DNA from: Pedobacter steynii
GTDB lineage: Bacteria > Bacteroidota > Bacteroidia > Sphingobacteriales > Sphingobacteriaceae
Direction: 5' to 3'
NCBI RefSeq assembly: GCF_900103665.1
Contig: NZ_FNGY01000008.1
Location: 186,001 to 250,000 of the forward strand
Length of the DNA stretch: 64,000 bases
Both the position numbers and the translations under genes were made by a program. Position 1 is the first letter of the stretch; each line of letters starts with the position of its first letter. The notes beneath the pieces are model-generated. The model made no database searches. It was not told where the DNA came from and worked only from the letters and a program-made list of their open reading frames with translations. Of this stretch, positions 51,470 to 59,458 are shown piece by piece.

Positions 51470-52036
51470 ATGATCAGCAGCTTTCTAAGTTCATTTGACA
51501 TTTTCACGCCATCAGAGATTGCCGCTTTTGAAGAAAAGACAGTACTAAGGTCAATTAAGAAAGGTAGTTTCTTAATTCAGGAAGGTCAGCTATGTAAGGA
51601 GGTTGCCTTTCTTAAAACCGGCATTCTGAGGTCTTTCTTTAGCCCGGAATCCGGAGAGGAAATTACGTATTGTATCACTTTTCCAAATACCTTAACAACC
51701 GCGTATTCGTCATTTATAACCGGATTACCTACTTTGGAAAATATTCAGGCGGTGTCGGCAGCAGAGTTGGTTGTCATTCAGAAGGCCGACCTGGACCAGT
51801 TATCTCAGTCCAGCCTGAACTGGACCAGGTTCCTCAAGATGATTGCTGAACAGCAATATTTGGAACTGGAAAAGCGGTTATTCCTTTTCCAGAAAGAAAA
51901 AGCGAAGAAAAGATACATGGATCTTCTGGAGAATCAGCCTGTATATGTTCAGCAAATTCCTTTACAATACCTGGCCTCCTATCTCGGCATCACGCCAAGG
52001 CACCTCAGCCGGTTAAGAAGAGAAGTGGTTTTATAG
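51470..52036 (+). CDS. Crp/Fnr-family regulator
   Basis: A 188-residue protein with a cyclic-nucleotide-binding-like beta barrel (about 15-115; KKGSFLIQEGQLCKEVAFLKTGILRSFF) and a C-terminal helix-turn-helix (about 145-186; IPLQYLASYLGITPRHLSRLRRE). The barrel lacks a clear cAMP-binding arginine motif, as usual for Bacteroidota members. The oxidoreductase gene starts 68 bp later, so it may be its target. Confidence 0.9.
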   Translation: MISSFLSSFDIFTPSEIAAFEEKTVLRSIKKGSFLIQEGQLCKEVAFLKTGILRSFFSPESGEEITYCITFPNTLTTAYSSFITGLPTLENIQAVSAAELVVIQKADLDQLSQSSLNWTRFLKMIAEQQYLELEKRLFLFQKEKAKKRYMDLLENQPVYVQQIPLQYLASYLGITPRHLSRLRREVVL

Positions 52037-52104
52037 ACAAATGTCCTGTAGCCGGAATCAGCATGGAGATACCTTTGCCCTGAACAAATTAACATCAGGA
52101 CAAA

Positions 52105-52683
52105 ATGACCAAAATACTTATTATAAACGGACACCCCAACAAGGAAAGTTTCAATCAGGCACTGGCGATAGCTTACGAAGATGGCGCAATAAAATCAGGT
52201 GCTGCCGTATCCATGATCCATATCCGGGAACTTCAGTTTAACCCAAACTTACAATTCGGTTATACCAAACGAATGGAGCTGGAGCCGGATTTACTGGACA
52301 GTCTCGAGAAAATAAAAGCCGCAGATCACCTCGTTTGGATTCATCCCGTTTGGTGGGGCGGTATGCCAGCCATTATGAAAGGGTTTATTGACCGGCTGTT
52401 TCTTCCGGGACTTACTTATCAATACCGTGAAAATTCCATGTGGTGGGACAAACTGCTGAGCGGTAAAACTGCGCGGATCATCACTACACTGGATCAGCCG
52501 GGATGGTATTACCGTTTGATGTACGGCAGACCAAGTGTCAATCAATTGAAAAAAAGCACGCTGGAGTTCTGTGGGATCAAGCCCGTAAAGGTGACTTATG
52601 TTGGCATCATCAAAACCGCTACACCTGAACAAAGACAAAAGTGGATCAACCAGATTTTTAACTTAGGTCTGCAACAACGCTAA
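52105..52683 (+). CDS. NAD(P)H-dependent flavodoxin-fold oxidoreductase (NQO/YwqN-like)
   Basis: A 192-residue flavoprotein of the NAD(P)H:quinone oxidoreductase type. FMN/FAD site phrases are INGHPNKESFNQAL at the start, and WIHPVWWGGMPAIMKGFIDRLFLPG in the middle. Such enzymes reduce quinones or related electrophiles in the cytoplasm. It lies between a Crp-like regulator and an ExbD-like gene, spaced 68 and 29 bp, so it may be cotranscribed with either. Confidence 0.9.
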   Translation: MTKILIINGHPNKESFNQALAIAYEDGAIKSGAAVSMIHIRELQFNPNLQFGYTKRMELEPDLLDSLEKIKAADHLVWIHPVWWGGMPAIMKGFIDRLFLPGLTYQYRENSMWWDKLLSGKTARIITTLDQPGWYYRLMYGRPSVNQLKKSTLEFCGIKPVKVTYVGIIKTATPEQRQKWINQIFNLGLQQR

Positions 52684-52712
52684 TTCTATTATCTACCCGT
52701 AAATTTATAATT

Positions 52713-53324
52713 ATGCCAAGAGTAAAAGTGCAAAGAAAGGCGTTGACCATCGATATGACGGCCATGACGGATGTCTCGTTCCTGCTCCTCACCTTTTTTA
52801 TTTTAACTGCCACCGCAAAACAGCCAGATCCGCTAGATGTAAAAATTCCAACCTCTACGTACACGATTAAGGTGCCCGACAAGGATATTGCCATCCTGAC
52901 GATTGGGAAAGGAAAGGTTTTCTTTGAGGCTACCGGCCAGGACATCAAAATCGCCATGCTGGAAAAGATTGGCGCGCAATATAAAATCGCGTTTAGCGCT
53001 GAGGAAAAAAAAAGATTTAGTGTAATCGGTTCTTTTGGGGTGCCTGTTCAAAGCCTTAAAGCCTACATCATGATGGACGGTACAAAACGAACCGCTTCTG
53101 GGCTGGAAACCGGAATCCCTGCTGATTCGGCAAACAACCAGCTTGCAGATTGGGTATTGCATTCCAGGCAAGCGGTCGCTGAATTGCATGCCACCGCGAT
53201 GAGGGTAAGTGTTAAAGGAGATGCAGAAGAAGAATATCCTTCTGTTAAAAAGATTATTGACGTCCTGCAAAAACAAAAAATCAATAAGTTTAGTCTGCTG
53301 ACGAACGCAGAAGCTGCTCCATAA
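52713..53324 (+). CDS. ExbD/TolR-family protein without ExbB partner
   Basis: A 203-residue inner-membrane protein. One N-terminal helix (about 15-36) carries the ExbD signature MTAMTDVSFLLLTFFILTA with the membrane aspartate used for proton flow. The periplasmic part is longer than usual and ends in the typical VKKIIDVLQKQKINKFSLLT. ExbD normally works with ExbB and TonB to energise outer-membrane transport; no exbB or tonB is present here, so it must use partners encoded elsewhere. It starts 29 bp after the oxidoreductase gene. Confidence 0.85.
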   Translation: MPRVKVQRKALTIDMTAMTDVSFLLLTFFILTATAKQPDPLDVKIPTSTYTIKVPDKDIAILTIGKGKVFFEATGQDIKIAMLEKIGAQYKIAFSAEEKKRFSVIGSFGVPVQSLKAYIMMDGTKRTASGLETGIPADSANNQLADWVLHSRQAVAELHATAMRVSVKGDAEEEYPSVKKIIDVLQKQKINKFSLLTNAEAAP

Positions 53325-53355
53325 ATTATAATTATTGCTTCCTTATGCTACAAAG

Positions 53356-53372
53356 TGTAGAACATCTCTACA
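53356..53372. promoter_or_regulatory. Palindromic operator TGTAG-N7-CTACA
   Basis: Counterpart of the palindrome at 42441-42461. Its CTACA arm ends exactly 129 bp before the start at 53502, as in the other copy. An extra CTACA just upstream (53348-53352) makes a second overlapping dyad. Confidence 0.65.
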
Positions 53373-53437
53373 GTTAATTTAACTGGTAATTATATAAGTT
53401 GCTGTTTATCAGGTGTGTGCCAGGTTGATGTCGTTGT

Positions 53438-53501
53438 GGCATCATTATTAAACATAGCCTAAACGTAACTAACAAGAATAATAACTGAAATACAATAGCA
53501 T
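53438..53501 (+). promoter_or_regulatory. Conserved leader/promoter of PepSY-like gene, copy 2
   Basis: Near-identical to 42526-42588, including GGCATCATTATTAAAC and TAGCCTAAACGTAA. The two genes should respond to the same signal. Confidence 0.55.
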
Positions 53502-53813
53502 ATGAAAAAGATCATTTTATCAGCAGCATTTTTAGCTTTCGCAGGAATATCAGCAGCAAACGCAACTGAAGTAAAAGCTCCGGTAGCCATTACAGTTAAA
53601 CAAGATAGTACTACAAAAACTCCTGTAGAATTAAAAGATCTACCTGAAGCAGTAAAAACAACCTTGCAATCAGAACCTGTTAAAGCATGGACTCCAACCG
53701 CTGCTTTCCTGGTAACGAATGCAGATAAAACTCAATACTACCAGATTGATGTGAAAAAAGAAGCAGAAACTGCTTCCCTCAAAATTGGTACAGACGGTAA
53801 AGTGATTCAATAG
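53502..53813 (+). CDS. Small secreted PepSY-like protein, copy 2
   Basis: A 103-residue paralogue of the protein at 42589. The first 45 bases of both genes are identical; differences gather in the last third (for example SLKIGTDGKVIQ against SVRLDKDGKPVK). Signal peptide and the block EPVKAWTPTAAFLVT are kept. The pair flanks the efflux block in direct orientation 10.9 kb apart. A strong terminator follows. Confidence 0.8.
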   Translation: MKKIILSAAFLAFAGISAANATEVKAPVAITVKQDSTTKTPVELKDLPEAVKTTLQSEPVKAWTPTAAFLVTNADKTQYYQIDVKKEAETASLKIGTDGKVIQ

Positions 53814-53843
53814 ATCCCTATTAATCCATCAACATGTATGTTT

Positions 53844-53877
53844 AAAAAAGGGGTCGGAGCAATCCGGCCCTTTTTTA
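53844..53877 (+). terminator. Terminator of PepSY-like gene copy 2
   Basis: GGGTCGG pairs with CCGGCCC with one G-T, extended by six A-T pairs, and ends in TTTTTT. It lies between convergent genes and could also serve the GNAT gene. Confidence 0.9.
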
Positions 53878-54279
53878 TTATGCCTCTCTTTTTATTATAA
53901 AAGCATTGTCAAGATGGTCCATCCCAATTCTGGGATAATACGTCATCGCCGTTGGCGCCGACAACAATAGCAGCATCGACTCCGCTCCTATACATTCTTT
54001 GGTTAGTGCAACCAAATGTTTTCCTATTCCACTTTTCTGGTAATCCAGGTGAACAGCAAGGTCTGAAAGATAACAGGAATAACAGAAATCTGTGAGCGAC
54101 CTGGCAATCCCCACCAATGTTGCTCCATCCCATGCGGTAACTACCAGATTGGAGTTCGCATACATCTTATATATTCTTTCAAAATCACCTGTAGGTCTGT
54201 TTAAGCCGGAACTAACGTACAATGCTATGATTTCAGCAGTATCGGGACATAAGTCGGTTTTATAAGTAATGTTCATCAT
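53878..54279 (-). CDS. GNAT-family N-acetyltransferase
   Basis: A 133-residue single GNAT domain. The acetyl-CoA loop is in LAVHLDYQKSGIGKHLVALTKE (the QKSGIGK part), preceded by WDGATLVGIARSLTDF and followed by LLLLSAPTAMTYYPRIGM. Substrate unknown; small GNATs of this form acetylate amines or amino-acid-like compounds. It is transcribed away from a MocR-type regulator, and the regulator's likely operator lies 10-52 bp upstream of its -7 box. Confidence 0.87.
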   Translation of the reverse strand: MMNITYKTDLCPDTAEIIALYVSSGLNRPTGDFERIYKMYANSNLVVTAWDGATLVGIARSLTDFCYSCYLSDLAVHLDYQKSGIGKHLVALTKECIGAESMLLLLSAPTAMTYYPRIGMDHLDNAFIIKREA

Positions 54280-54299
54280 ATCGGTTGTTTATTTTTATT

Positions 54300-54307
54300 C
54301 AAAAGTA
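54300..54307 (-). promoter_or_regulatory. -7 box of the GNAT gene
   Basis: Minus-strand TACTTTTG matches TAnnTTTG, 21 bp before the GNAT start. The MocR operator starts 9 bp upstream of it, over the -33 region. Confidence 0.55.
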
Positions 54308-54316
54308 AGGTGTATA

Positions 54317-54359
54317 TGGACTACCTTTACTGTCCAGATTTAAAAAACAGAGTAGTCCA
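54317..54359. promoter_or_regulatory. MocR-type operator TGGACTA ... TAGTCCA
   Basis: TGGACTA (54317-54323) and its exact complement TAGTCCA (54353-54359) flank a third half-site TGTCCA (54331-54336). GTCCAGAT is also directly repeated at 54332 and 54355, 23 bp apart. Mixed direct and inverted half-sites, and the TGGACTA word itself, fit PdxR/MocR-type regulators as I recall them. Confidence 0.6.
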
Positions 54360-54360
54360 G

Positions 54361-55839
54361 ATGCTTCCATTTACCACCCTCCTGTCTATCGACAAAGAAT
54401 CTCCGCAACCGATCTATCTTCAGATCGCGAACAATGTCGTGAACATCATCCGAGAAGGACAGATTAAGCCTGGAACCATGCTCCCGGGCACGCGTGAGCT
54501 GGCTAAGCTTTTGAATATTCACAGGAAAACCGTTATTGCTGCTTACGACGAACTTTATGCGCAAAGCTGGATAGACGTGATTCCAAGAAAAGGTGCAATG
54601 ATTGCACAAAACCTTCCTGATTTGAAGCCACAACGCTGGAATGAACCCAGGTTGAGTTCCTATGGGGAATTTCTGACGGTACCTTTTTATCCAATGGACA
54701 CCCAAACTCCTGTTTCTTCTGCCCCTGTTTTGAGGCTTCCGGAATTCATCATTGATGAAGGGTACCCGGATTCCAGACTGGCGCCCTTAGACCTACTAAA
54801 CAGGGAGTATAGGAATCGGGCGAAGCAGGCAGCAGCAAGGAAATGGCTTCCAGGAACTTTAGCCGGGGGATCGCCATTGCTTAGAGAGGCGTTGGTGAGT
54901 TATCTTTTGGAAAGCCGTGGGCTAAATATTCAAACGCAGCATACCATGGTTACCCATGGGGCACAAATGAGCATTTACATTGCCGCCAGTTTGTTATTAC
55001 AAGCCGGAGATCACGTTATCGTAGGTGATCCGAGCTATTTCCTGGCCAATAAGGTGTTCGAGAAGCTGGGCGCGCGTTTGATTAAAGTTCCCGTTGATGC
55101 CCATGGAATGGACATGGATGCTGTAGAGCAGGCCTGTAAAAAGCATAAGGTCAATGTGCTTTATGTGATTCCACATCACCATCATCCAACTACAGTCACG
55201 TTGAGCCCGGAGCGGCGAATGAGGTTACTGGAACTCTCAAGGAGGTTTGATTTTGCGATTATTGAAGATGATTATGATTACGAATTTCATTACAGCTCTG
55301 CACCATATCTTCCTCTGGCGAGTGGCCAGCATGAAGGAAGGGTCATCTATATCGGCTCCTTTTCAAAGTCTATTGCTTCTTCCGTAAGGATCGGCTTTAT
55401 GATTGCCCCCGCAGACTTTATCCGGCAGGCGATTCAGTTGAGGCTGATGATCGATTTGCGGGGTGACCATATTCTCGAGGACGCGCTTGCAGTATTGATT
55501 CAAAACGGAGATGTCGGCCGCTATTTGAAAAAGGCGAACAAGGCCTATTTTGACAGGCTGAATAACATTTGTACGTCCTTACAGGAACTGAAAGGGATCA
55601 TTGATTTTGAGCGGCCTTCTGGTGGAATGGCAATTTGGGCACGTTTTAATAAAGACTATCCCCTGGCAAAAGTGGCCGATGCTGCTGCTGCAAAGGGTTT
55701 GTACATTAGTCGTGGTTTTCAATCTCATGGCAACCTGAGGGATGGCAATTCTATCCGGATGGGTTTTGCGGCAATGAACATCGGGGAGATGAATGCAGCA
55801 ATTGAAATCCTCAGTAAGGTATTAAAAGCTAAAATATAA
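54361..55839 (+). CDS. MocR/PdxR-type regulator (GntR helix-turn-helix fused to aminotransferase)
   Basis: A 492-residue cytoplasmic regulator. I start at ATG 54361 (MLPFTTLLSIDKES) since the operator occupies the upstream in-frame stretch. Residues 10-80 are a GntR winged helix (PIYLQIANNVVNIIREGQI, LPGTRELAKLLNIHRKTVIAAYDEL). Residues 125-490 form a fold-type I aminotransferase with EDDYDYEFHY and the PLP lysine in GSFSKSIASSVRIGF. Such proteins bind pyridoxal phosphate and control vitamin B6, GABA or amino-acid genes, usually a divergent neighbour. Here the neighbour is the GNAT gene. Confidence 0.92.
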   Translation: MLPFTTLLSIDKESPQPIYLQIANNVVNIIREGQIKPGTMLPGTRELAKLLNIHRKTVIAAYDELYAQSWIDVIPRKGAMIAQNLPDLKPQRWNEPRLSSYGEFLTVPFYPMDTQTPVSSAPVLRLPEFIIDEGYPDSRLAPLDLLNREYRNRAKQAAARKWLPGTLAGGSPLLREALVSYLLESRGLNIQTQHTMVTHGAQMSIYIAASLLLQAGDHVIVGDPSYFLANKVFEKLGARLIKVPVDAHGMDMDAVEQACKKHKVNVLYVIPHHHHPTTVTLSPERRMRLLELSRRFDFAIIEDDYDYEFHYSSAPYLPLASGQHEGRVIYIGSFSKSIASSVRIGFMIAPADFIRQAIQLRLMIDLRGDHILEDALAVLIQNGDVGRYLKKANKAYFDRLNNICTSLQELKGIIDFERPSGGMAIWARFNKDYPLAKVADAAAAKGLYISRGFQSHGNLRDGNSIRMGFAAMNIGEMNAAIEILSKVLKAKI

Positions 55840-55868
55840 TGTAGCTTTGGGCTTGCTAAAGGCCAGTT

Positions 55869-56342
55869 ATGAGAACAACGATCAATCAATTGACAAAGGG
55901 GAAATATGTATTCTTCGGAGCTCCGGAACAACAGCAGGGAGAGAATCTGCTCGTTCCCTATTTTACGGCCAGTGGATTAAGTATTACTGAGGAAGATGGT
56001 GTCTTATCGGGTAAGGTACAGTTGTTTGACATCAGTAACCTCATTTCTAAAAGGTCCGTATATGTGGATAGCCAAAGGTCTATTGAAGCCCATAAACTGT
56101 ATACCTGGCCTGCAAAACTTGGCGATCCGAATGCCTGGGCGGACAGCAAACGGATATTTTTCGAAGATCATTTGATCGATCACCCTGTTGAAATCCTTTT
56201 TGAACTTGGAGAAGATCAGGTAAGCTGGAAGTACATCAGTCCGGAGACATTTTTTGAAGCTTGTTCTGCTGCTTCAACTCCGGCTGAATTTAAAAAAATT
56301 GAAGCCACCCTGGATTTAAAACACAAAGTTACGGAACAATAA
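55869..56342 (+). CDS. 157-aa protein of unknown function
   Basis: Not recognised. The 157-residue soluble product has no signal peptide or membrane segment. It begins MRTTINQLTKGKYVFFGAPE and shows several predicted strands (LSGKVQLFDISN; HPVEILFELGEDQVSWKYIS) and a C-terminal helix, with tryptophan and acidic residues in the middle (YTWPAKLGDPNAWADSKRI). It lies 29 bp after the MocR gene on the same strand and may share its transcript, but a function link is not evident. Confidence 0.72.
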   Translation: MRTTINQLTKGKYVFFGAPEQQQGENLLVPYFTASGLSITEEDGVLSGKVQLFDISNLISKRSVYVDSQRSIEAHKLYTWPAKLGDPNAWADSKRIFFEDHLIDHPVEILFELGEDQVSWKYISPETFFEACSAASTPAEFKKIEATLDLKHKVTEQ

Positions 56343-56486
56343 GGGCCAGATTATCCTCCTGGTCTATCATTTTATCAAGTTCAGTATTGATTTTGGTGTT
56401 TAACAGAATTGTTAAATCAATGCCATTTAATGGTTATAGGAATGCCATATCCCGGTTTTTGCCTTTTTACCCGCTGCGGATAGTAC

Positions 56487-56494
56487 TAAGTTTG
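56487..56494 (+). promoter_or_regulatory. -7 box of the phosphoesterase operon
   Basis: TAAGTTTG matches TAnnTTTG, 20 bp before ATG 56515. A TTTG at 56458-56461 lies a little farther upstream than usual for -33. Confidence 0.5.
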
Positions 56495-56514
56495 GCTGAA
56501 ATAGCAGATTTTAA

Positions 56515-57315
56515 ATGAGAATGTTTTTAGTACCGGCATTAATTACCGTGATGGGATTAATGAGTTGTAACAACTTTGAATATAGTCCCAATCAGGTGTT
56601 CGACAAGAATTCGTATAAAGACATCAATGCAGGTAATCTTAAACGCCTGGGCGATGGCCGTAAGGACGATACGGTTCGTTTTATATTGAGCGGTGATACC
56701 CAACGATCCCGTGATGAAACGATCAGGTTCACCAAAAAGGCAAACGAAATACCGGGTATAGATTTCGTCGTTGTTGCCGGAGACATTACCGAATATGGTG
56801 TATTACAGGAAATGGAATGGATCAGCCGGAGCTTATCAAAGTTAAAAGCACCCTATGTAGCCGTAATTGGAAACCACGACCTCACTTCCCGTGGCAGAGA
56901 GGCTTTTATGAATATGTTTGGTCCGCTTAATTATTCCTTTGTCTACGGAGGTGTGAAATTTGTTTGTCATGATACCAATAGCAGGGAGCATAAATTTAAT
57001 GGGGAAGCGCCTAATATTCCCTGGTTAAAAGCGGAATTGCAGGCACAGGAAGGGGTAAATAATTATATTGCCATTTCCCATGTTCCTCCAAATTCGGCAG
57101 ATTTCGATCCCAAGCTGATTGCTGACTACACCGCTACTTTTGCCGCAGTTCCAGGTTTTTTGGCTTCCCTGCATGCACATACCCACAGATATGAGCTTTT
57201 TTATCCCGATAACTCCGGGATCCCCTACTTCGTTACGAGCGCGATGGGAAATGAAGAGTTTTTATTAATAGAAATCATTAATCATAAATTAAGTTTTGAA
57301 CGGATTCATTTTTAA
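56515..57315 (+). CDS. Lipoprotein calcineurin-like metallophosphoesterase
   Basis: A 266-residue lipoprotein (lipobox Cys18, LMSCNN). Metal-site motifs occur in order: LSGDTQ, VVAGDITE, IGNHD, ISHVPP and HAHTHRYE. The first motif has GDT where DxH is common, so one metal ligand position differs (Asp kept, His replaced by Gln or shifted). Located at the inner or outer membrane facing the periplasm. The following outer-membrane protein gene starts inside its last codons, so both are translated together. Confidence 0.85.
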   Translation: MRMFLVPALITVMGLMSCNNFEYSPNQVFDKNSYKDINAGNLKRLGDGRKDDTVRFILSGDTQRSRDETIRFTKKANEIPGIDFVVVAGDITEYGVLQEMEWISRSLSKLKAPYVAVIGNHDLTSRGREAFMNMFGPLNYSFVYGGVKFVCHDTNSREHKFNGEAPNIPWLKAELQAQEGVNNYIAISHVPPNSADFDPKLIADYTATFAAVPGFLASLHAHTHRYELFYPDNSGIPYFVTSAMGNEEFLLIEIINHKLSFERIHF

Positions 57316-57904
57316 AATCATATGCCTCGGCTTATTGCTGCTTGTTGCGGGGACAACGAAAGTCTCTGCCCAACATTTGAAATTTCTGATTCCCGATAAT
57401 GCCATTGTTCAGTTTGCCGGGAGTATCGGTTATTTTAGTGTGGGTGCCGGTTATGATTTATTCAAAAACAAGCGGGGAATCCTGGATTTCAACTACGGAT
57501 ATGTTCCCGCTTCTAAAGGAGGCGAATTGAATATTGTTACCGCTAAATTTGCCTATAAGGCATATGAGGTCAAGCTCAGGGACTGGGGAAAATTATATCC
57601 TTTTAATCCTGGTTTCTTTCTGAGTTATACTTTTCACCCTGAGCTCTCCTATCGTTTTAACAGAAACAGGTATTCTTCTGATTATTACCGTTGGTCTGAA
57701 GCCTTAAGGCCACACCTCTCTATTGCTACGGAGATCGAGTTCAACGGTGATAAGCTGATGAAAGGATCAGGAATAAAAGCGGTCAGTTTGTATACAGAAT
57801 TCAATACCAATGATTATTACCTGATCAATTACATCCAGAATACCTCATCGCTTACCCTTGCAGATATTTTCCAGTTGGGAATAGGACTACGGGTTAAGTT
57901 TTAA
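57296..57904 (+). CDS. Outer-membrane protein coupled to the phosphoesterase, TTG start
   Basis: A 202-residue exported protein. No ATG or GTG is available at its beginning; TTG 57296 is the only start that keeps the full signal peptide (FIFKIICLGLLLLVAGTT, cleavage near VSAQ). It overlaps the phosphoesterase gene by 20 bp, which points to re-initiation. The mature part has alternating aromatic strands (GYFSVGAGYDLF, NPGFFLSYTFHPELSYRF) and ends LGIGLRVKF with terminal Phe, the mark of an outer-membrane beta-barrel. No named family recognised. Confidence 0.78.
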   Translation: MNGFIFKIICLGLLLLVAGTTKVSAQHLKFLIPDNAIVQFAGSIGYFSVGAGYDLFKNKRGILDFNYGYVPASKGGELNIVTAKFAYKAYEVKLRDWGKLYPFNPGFFLSYTFHPELSYRFNRNRYSSDYYRWSEALRPHLSIATEIEFNGDKLMKGSGIKAVSLYTEFNTNDYYLINYIQNTSSLTLADIFQLGIGLRVKF

Positions 57905-57944
57905 GGTTCTTTTGTATAATTCAAAGGAAGGAAATTATAACCTT

Positions 57945-59450
57945 TTATCCAACAATGGTAACCAGTGCGACTCTGCCGCCCTCTTCACTGGAAAATAAGA
58001 TCTTTTTCCCTGCTGTGAGTTCCACAAAGCCTCCGATAGGGATATCGGCCTGTTCGGTTACATCTCTTAGGGAAGTCAGTGTTTGGTTTACAAGGACCCA
58101 TTTGTCATTGTGTTTCACAAAATAACCGGCAGGTACTTTATCTGCGGCTGTTAGCTTTTCATTCCTGAGGATGTTCCTGTTCACATGCCATGGAAACAGG
58201 TATTGATTGGTATAGACCATTAGTCGGTGCTGTTCGGGGCGGTAAGCGCCCTCAGCAGATTTAAAATACAGGTCCAGTACGGGCAAGCTTCCCGAATGGA
58301 CTTGTCCGCAGAAGGGACATTTGGGTTGCGTGGTATTGTCAAAAACATACCACTTTTGTACACAGGCAGGATTACTGCAAGGTTGTAACAGGTCGCTTGT
58401 TTTCATCAATGCCTGCTCCCAGATGTCTGCTGCCGGCCGCGATGCCGGATGATGCAGTCCTTTGACAAAAGCCTGGTCAAACAATTCAGAAAGGTAAGGT
58501 CCGGTAAGGGTGTAAGGTAATTTCGTTACATCTCCCCAGGGTTGCTCCCATTTTGACAGCTGGTTTACTTTGGGCCGGTTGCTCAGGTCTGTCGGATGCT
58601 CTATAAATAAGGCATGTGCTCCCATAGCCAGCAGGTTGTCTGTTTCAGGATCAAGGTCATGGACTTTTCCCCCAAGCAGCGGGTGACGGTGCAACAGATA
58701 CATATAGATCAGTACGGGAAGAGAATGCAGGTCTGTTTCTCTCCTGGGTAGTTTTCTATTGGGATCAGATTTGTTCAGGTGTTTTGTAGCCATTACTTCC
58801 GGAGCGATAAATTCGGCAGTGCCGATCACTTCTGCGGGAAACAAACCGGGAACCACCAGGCCATCCAGATCTATCATACATGCCGATTTGCTCACCGGAT
58901 CTACCAATACATTGTTATAAGACAAGTCGGAATGTGCGAGGCCCATTGCATGCATCTTTTTTACTCCCCGACAAAGGTTTACGCAGATTTGGAGGTAGCT
59001 CATCCAATTGCCCAATTCTGAAGCGGCAATTCTTAAAGGGAAATTCGGATTCCTGAACTTAGAGCCGGCAAACCATTTCCCGTTTTTCTCTCCGCCCAAA
59101 ATGAGGTCATTCTTCTCATATCCTTTGGAAAAGAAGAACTTTGGTGCATATATCGGAACGATGATTCCTGTAAGACCTTTCCATTCTATAACATCTGTAG
59201 GCCATCGGTAAACCTCATTGAGGTAATAATCCCCAGCTTCCTTGCTACTGATCTGTTGTAGGTAGTGACCGGTAATTCTTTTTAGCCGTTCTTTTTGATT
59301 CTCATCCAGGGGTTCTCTGAAAATGGCCACCACATATTGTTTGTCTACACTAAAGTAAACGTCTTTGAGGCCACCTTTTTTGGGCGCTCCGTTATCATAA
59401 TACTGGTATCTTTTTTTGGTATATGGAGATTCTACGGTTACAACTGCCAT
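57945..59450 (-). CDS. TerY-P type protein kinase with zinc ribbon
   Basis: A 501-residue cytoplasmic Ser/Thr-type kinase. The N-lobe is unusual; the C-lobe has the catalytic loop HSDLSYNNVLVD (HRD position is HSD), the metal site MIDLDGLV and IAPEV. A zinc ribbon follows at about 360-380 (CSNPACVQKW ... CPFCG), then a beta-rich tail (about 440-501) that resembles an FHA-like end. It is fourth in the operon, 8 bp after the phosphatase gene. In the TerY-P triad described by Anantharaman and colleagues, such a kinase, a PP2C phosphatase and a vWA protein form a phosphorylation switch. Confidence 0.85.
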   Translation of the reverse strand: MAVVTVESPYTKKRYQYYDNGAPKKGGLKDVYFSVDKQYVVAIFREPLDENQKERLKRITGHYLQQISSKEAGDYYLNEVYRWPTDVIEWKGLTGIIVPIYAPKFFFSKGYEKNDLILGGEKNGKWFAGSKFRNPNFPLRIAASELGNWMSYLQICVNLCRGVKKMHAMGLAHSDLSYNNVLVDPVSKSACMIDLDGLVVPGLFPAEVIGTAEFIAPEVMATKHLNKSDPNRKLPRRETDLHSLPVLIYMYLLHRHPLLGGKVHDLDPETDNLLAMGAHALFIEHPTDLSNRPKVNQLSKWEQPWGDVTKLPYTLTGPYLSELFDQAFVKGLHHPASRPAADIWEQALMKTSDLLQPCSNPACVQKWYVFDNTTQPKCPFCGQVHSGSLPVLDLYFKSAEGAYRPEQHRLMVYTNQYLFPWHVNRNILRNEKLTAADKVPAGYFVKHNDKWVLVNQTLTSLRDVTEQADIPIGGFVELTAGKKILFSSEEGGRVALVTIVG

Positions 59451-59458
59451 TGCTAAAT

